In this document: positions 63,817 through 64,000 of the stretch, piece after piece
Layout of the letters: every line of letters begins with the position of its first letter
Numbering within the stretch: position 1 is the stretch's first letter
Source of the DNA: Rhodovibrionaceae bacterium
GTDB lineage: Bacteria; Pseudomonadota; Alphaproteobacteria; Kiloniellales; DSM-21159
Assembly: GCA_028279885.1 (NCBI GenBank)
Contig: JANQMX010000058.1
Coordinates: forward strand, 186,001-250,000
Direction: 5' to 3'
DNA: 64,000 nt
Program-made: the position numbers and the translations under genes
Notes under the pieces: generated by a model
Database searches by the model: none
What the model saw: only the letters and a program-made list of their open reading frames with translations
What the model was told of the DNA's origin: nothing

Positions 63817-64000
63817 ATGGATTGGATAGTCGGCATTCTCTCGGGTTTTTCTGACGTCATCATACCGTTCCTGGTGGTGCTGACCATCCTCGTCTTCATC
63901 CACGAGCTTGGCCACTACTGGGTGGCGCGGCGCTGCGGCGTGCGGGTCGACGTCTTCTCAATTGGCTTTGGGCCGGAGATCTTCGGCTGGAACGATCGGT
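63817..64000 (+). CDS. rseP: RIP metalloprotease RseP, N-terminal fragment
   Basis: Only the first 61 codons are in the window. The first membrane helix carries the zinc motif HELGH in VFIHELGHYWVARRCGVRVD, followed by FSIGFGPEIFGW, as in site-2 protease RseP/MmpA. It cleaves anti-sigma factors and remnant signal peptides in the membrane. The position after dxr is the usual one. The 146 bases before it hold no gene that I can support. Confidence 0.93.
   Translation, partial: MDWIVGILSGFSDVIIPFLVVLTILVFIHELGHYWVARRCGVRVDVFSIGFGPEIFGWNDR

Overview
The window looks like chromosomal DNA of a high-GC alphaproteobacterium. Gene content and order point to the Rhodospirillales/Kiloniellales side of the class; this is inferred from gene order and protein character, not from a tree. 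Three conserved blocks support it: nuoA-N followed by birA-coaX-rnj-mce-DUF1467; proS-lolC/E-lolD-dnaE; and rpsB-tsf-pyrH-frr-uppS-cdsA-dxr-rseP. I saw no IS element, prophage, CRISPR array, rRNA or replication origin. One tRNA (Asp) is present.

Layout. 1-3260: end of a surface-polysaccharide-type cluster (FAD oxidoreductase fragment, polytopic glycosyltransferase-like protein, GtrA), partly AT-rich. 3261-6879: a gap with only degraded coding traces, then an ECF-like sigma factor divergent from a sensor kinase/OmpR-type regulator pair. The shared promoter region carries four TCAT repeats spaced exactly 11 bp apart, like a PhoB/OmpR-family box. 6880-11233: accessory genes (TauD-like dioxygenase, DMT transporter, HAD phosphatase, DUF6134 protein, secreted MliC-like protein). 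11239-19840: a complete glycerol uptake and oxidation locus, with the ABC transporter (glpV, S, T, P, Q plus a DUF2160 membrane protein) on the minus strand and glpR and glpD on the plus strand. Matching putative GlpR operators lie in front of both glpV and glpD. 19886-29608: mixed small genes (secreted pentapeptide-repeat protein, Rap1a/Tai-domain protein, two related glycine-zipper lipoproteins, choline sulfatase, GNAT, cupin, periplasmic dienelactone hydrolase-like protein, flavin reductase-like protein, tRNA-Asp, EamA transporter). 29860-44236: the complete 14-gene respiratory complex I operon. 44256-53827: housekeeping genes (biotin ligase, pantothenate kinase, RNase J, methylmalonyl-CoA epimerase, purine permease, prolyl-tRNA synthetase, lipoprotein export). 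53874-64000: dnaE, then the translation, nucleotide, isoprenoid and envelope cluster, ending in a truncated rseP.

How the genes fit together. The glp locus imports glycerol and oxidises glycerol-3-phosphate, with electrons entering the quinone pool that complex I also feeds; no glycerol kinase gene is in view. The last 10 kb link translation (S2, EF-Ts, RRF), UMP synthesis, isoprenoid precursors (Dxr), undecaprenyl phosphate (UppS), CDP-diacylglycerol (CdsA) and envelope stress proteolysis (RseP).

I found no multi-gene system that I can call new. The best leads are the 11-bp-phased repeats at the sigma/kinase divergent promoter, the branched palindromic element directly after tRNA-Asp, the paired GlpR-like operators, the complementary degeneracy of the two Glp ATPases, and several unannotated small secreted or membrane proteins.
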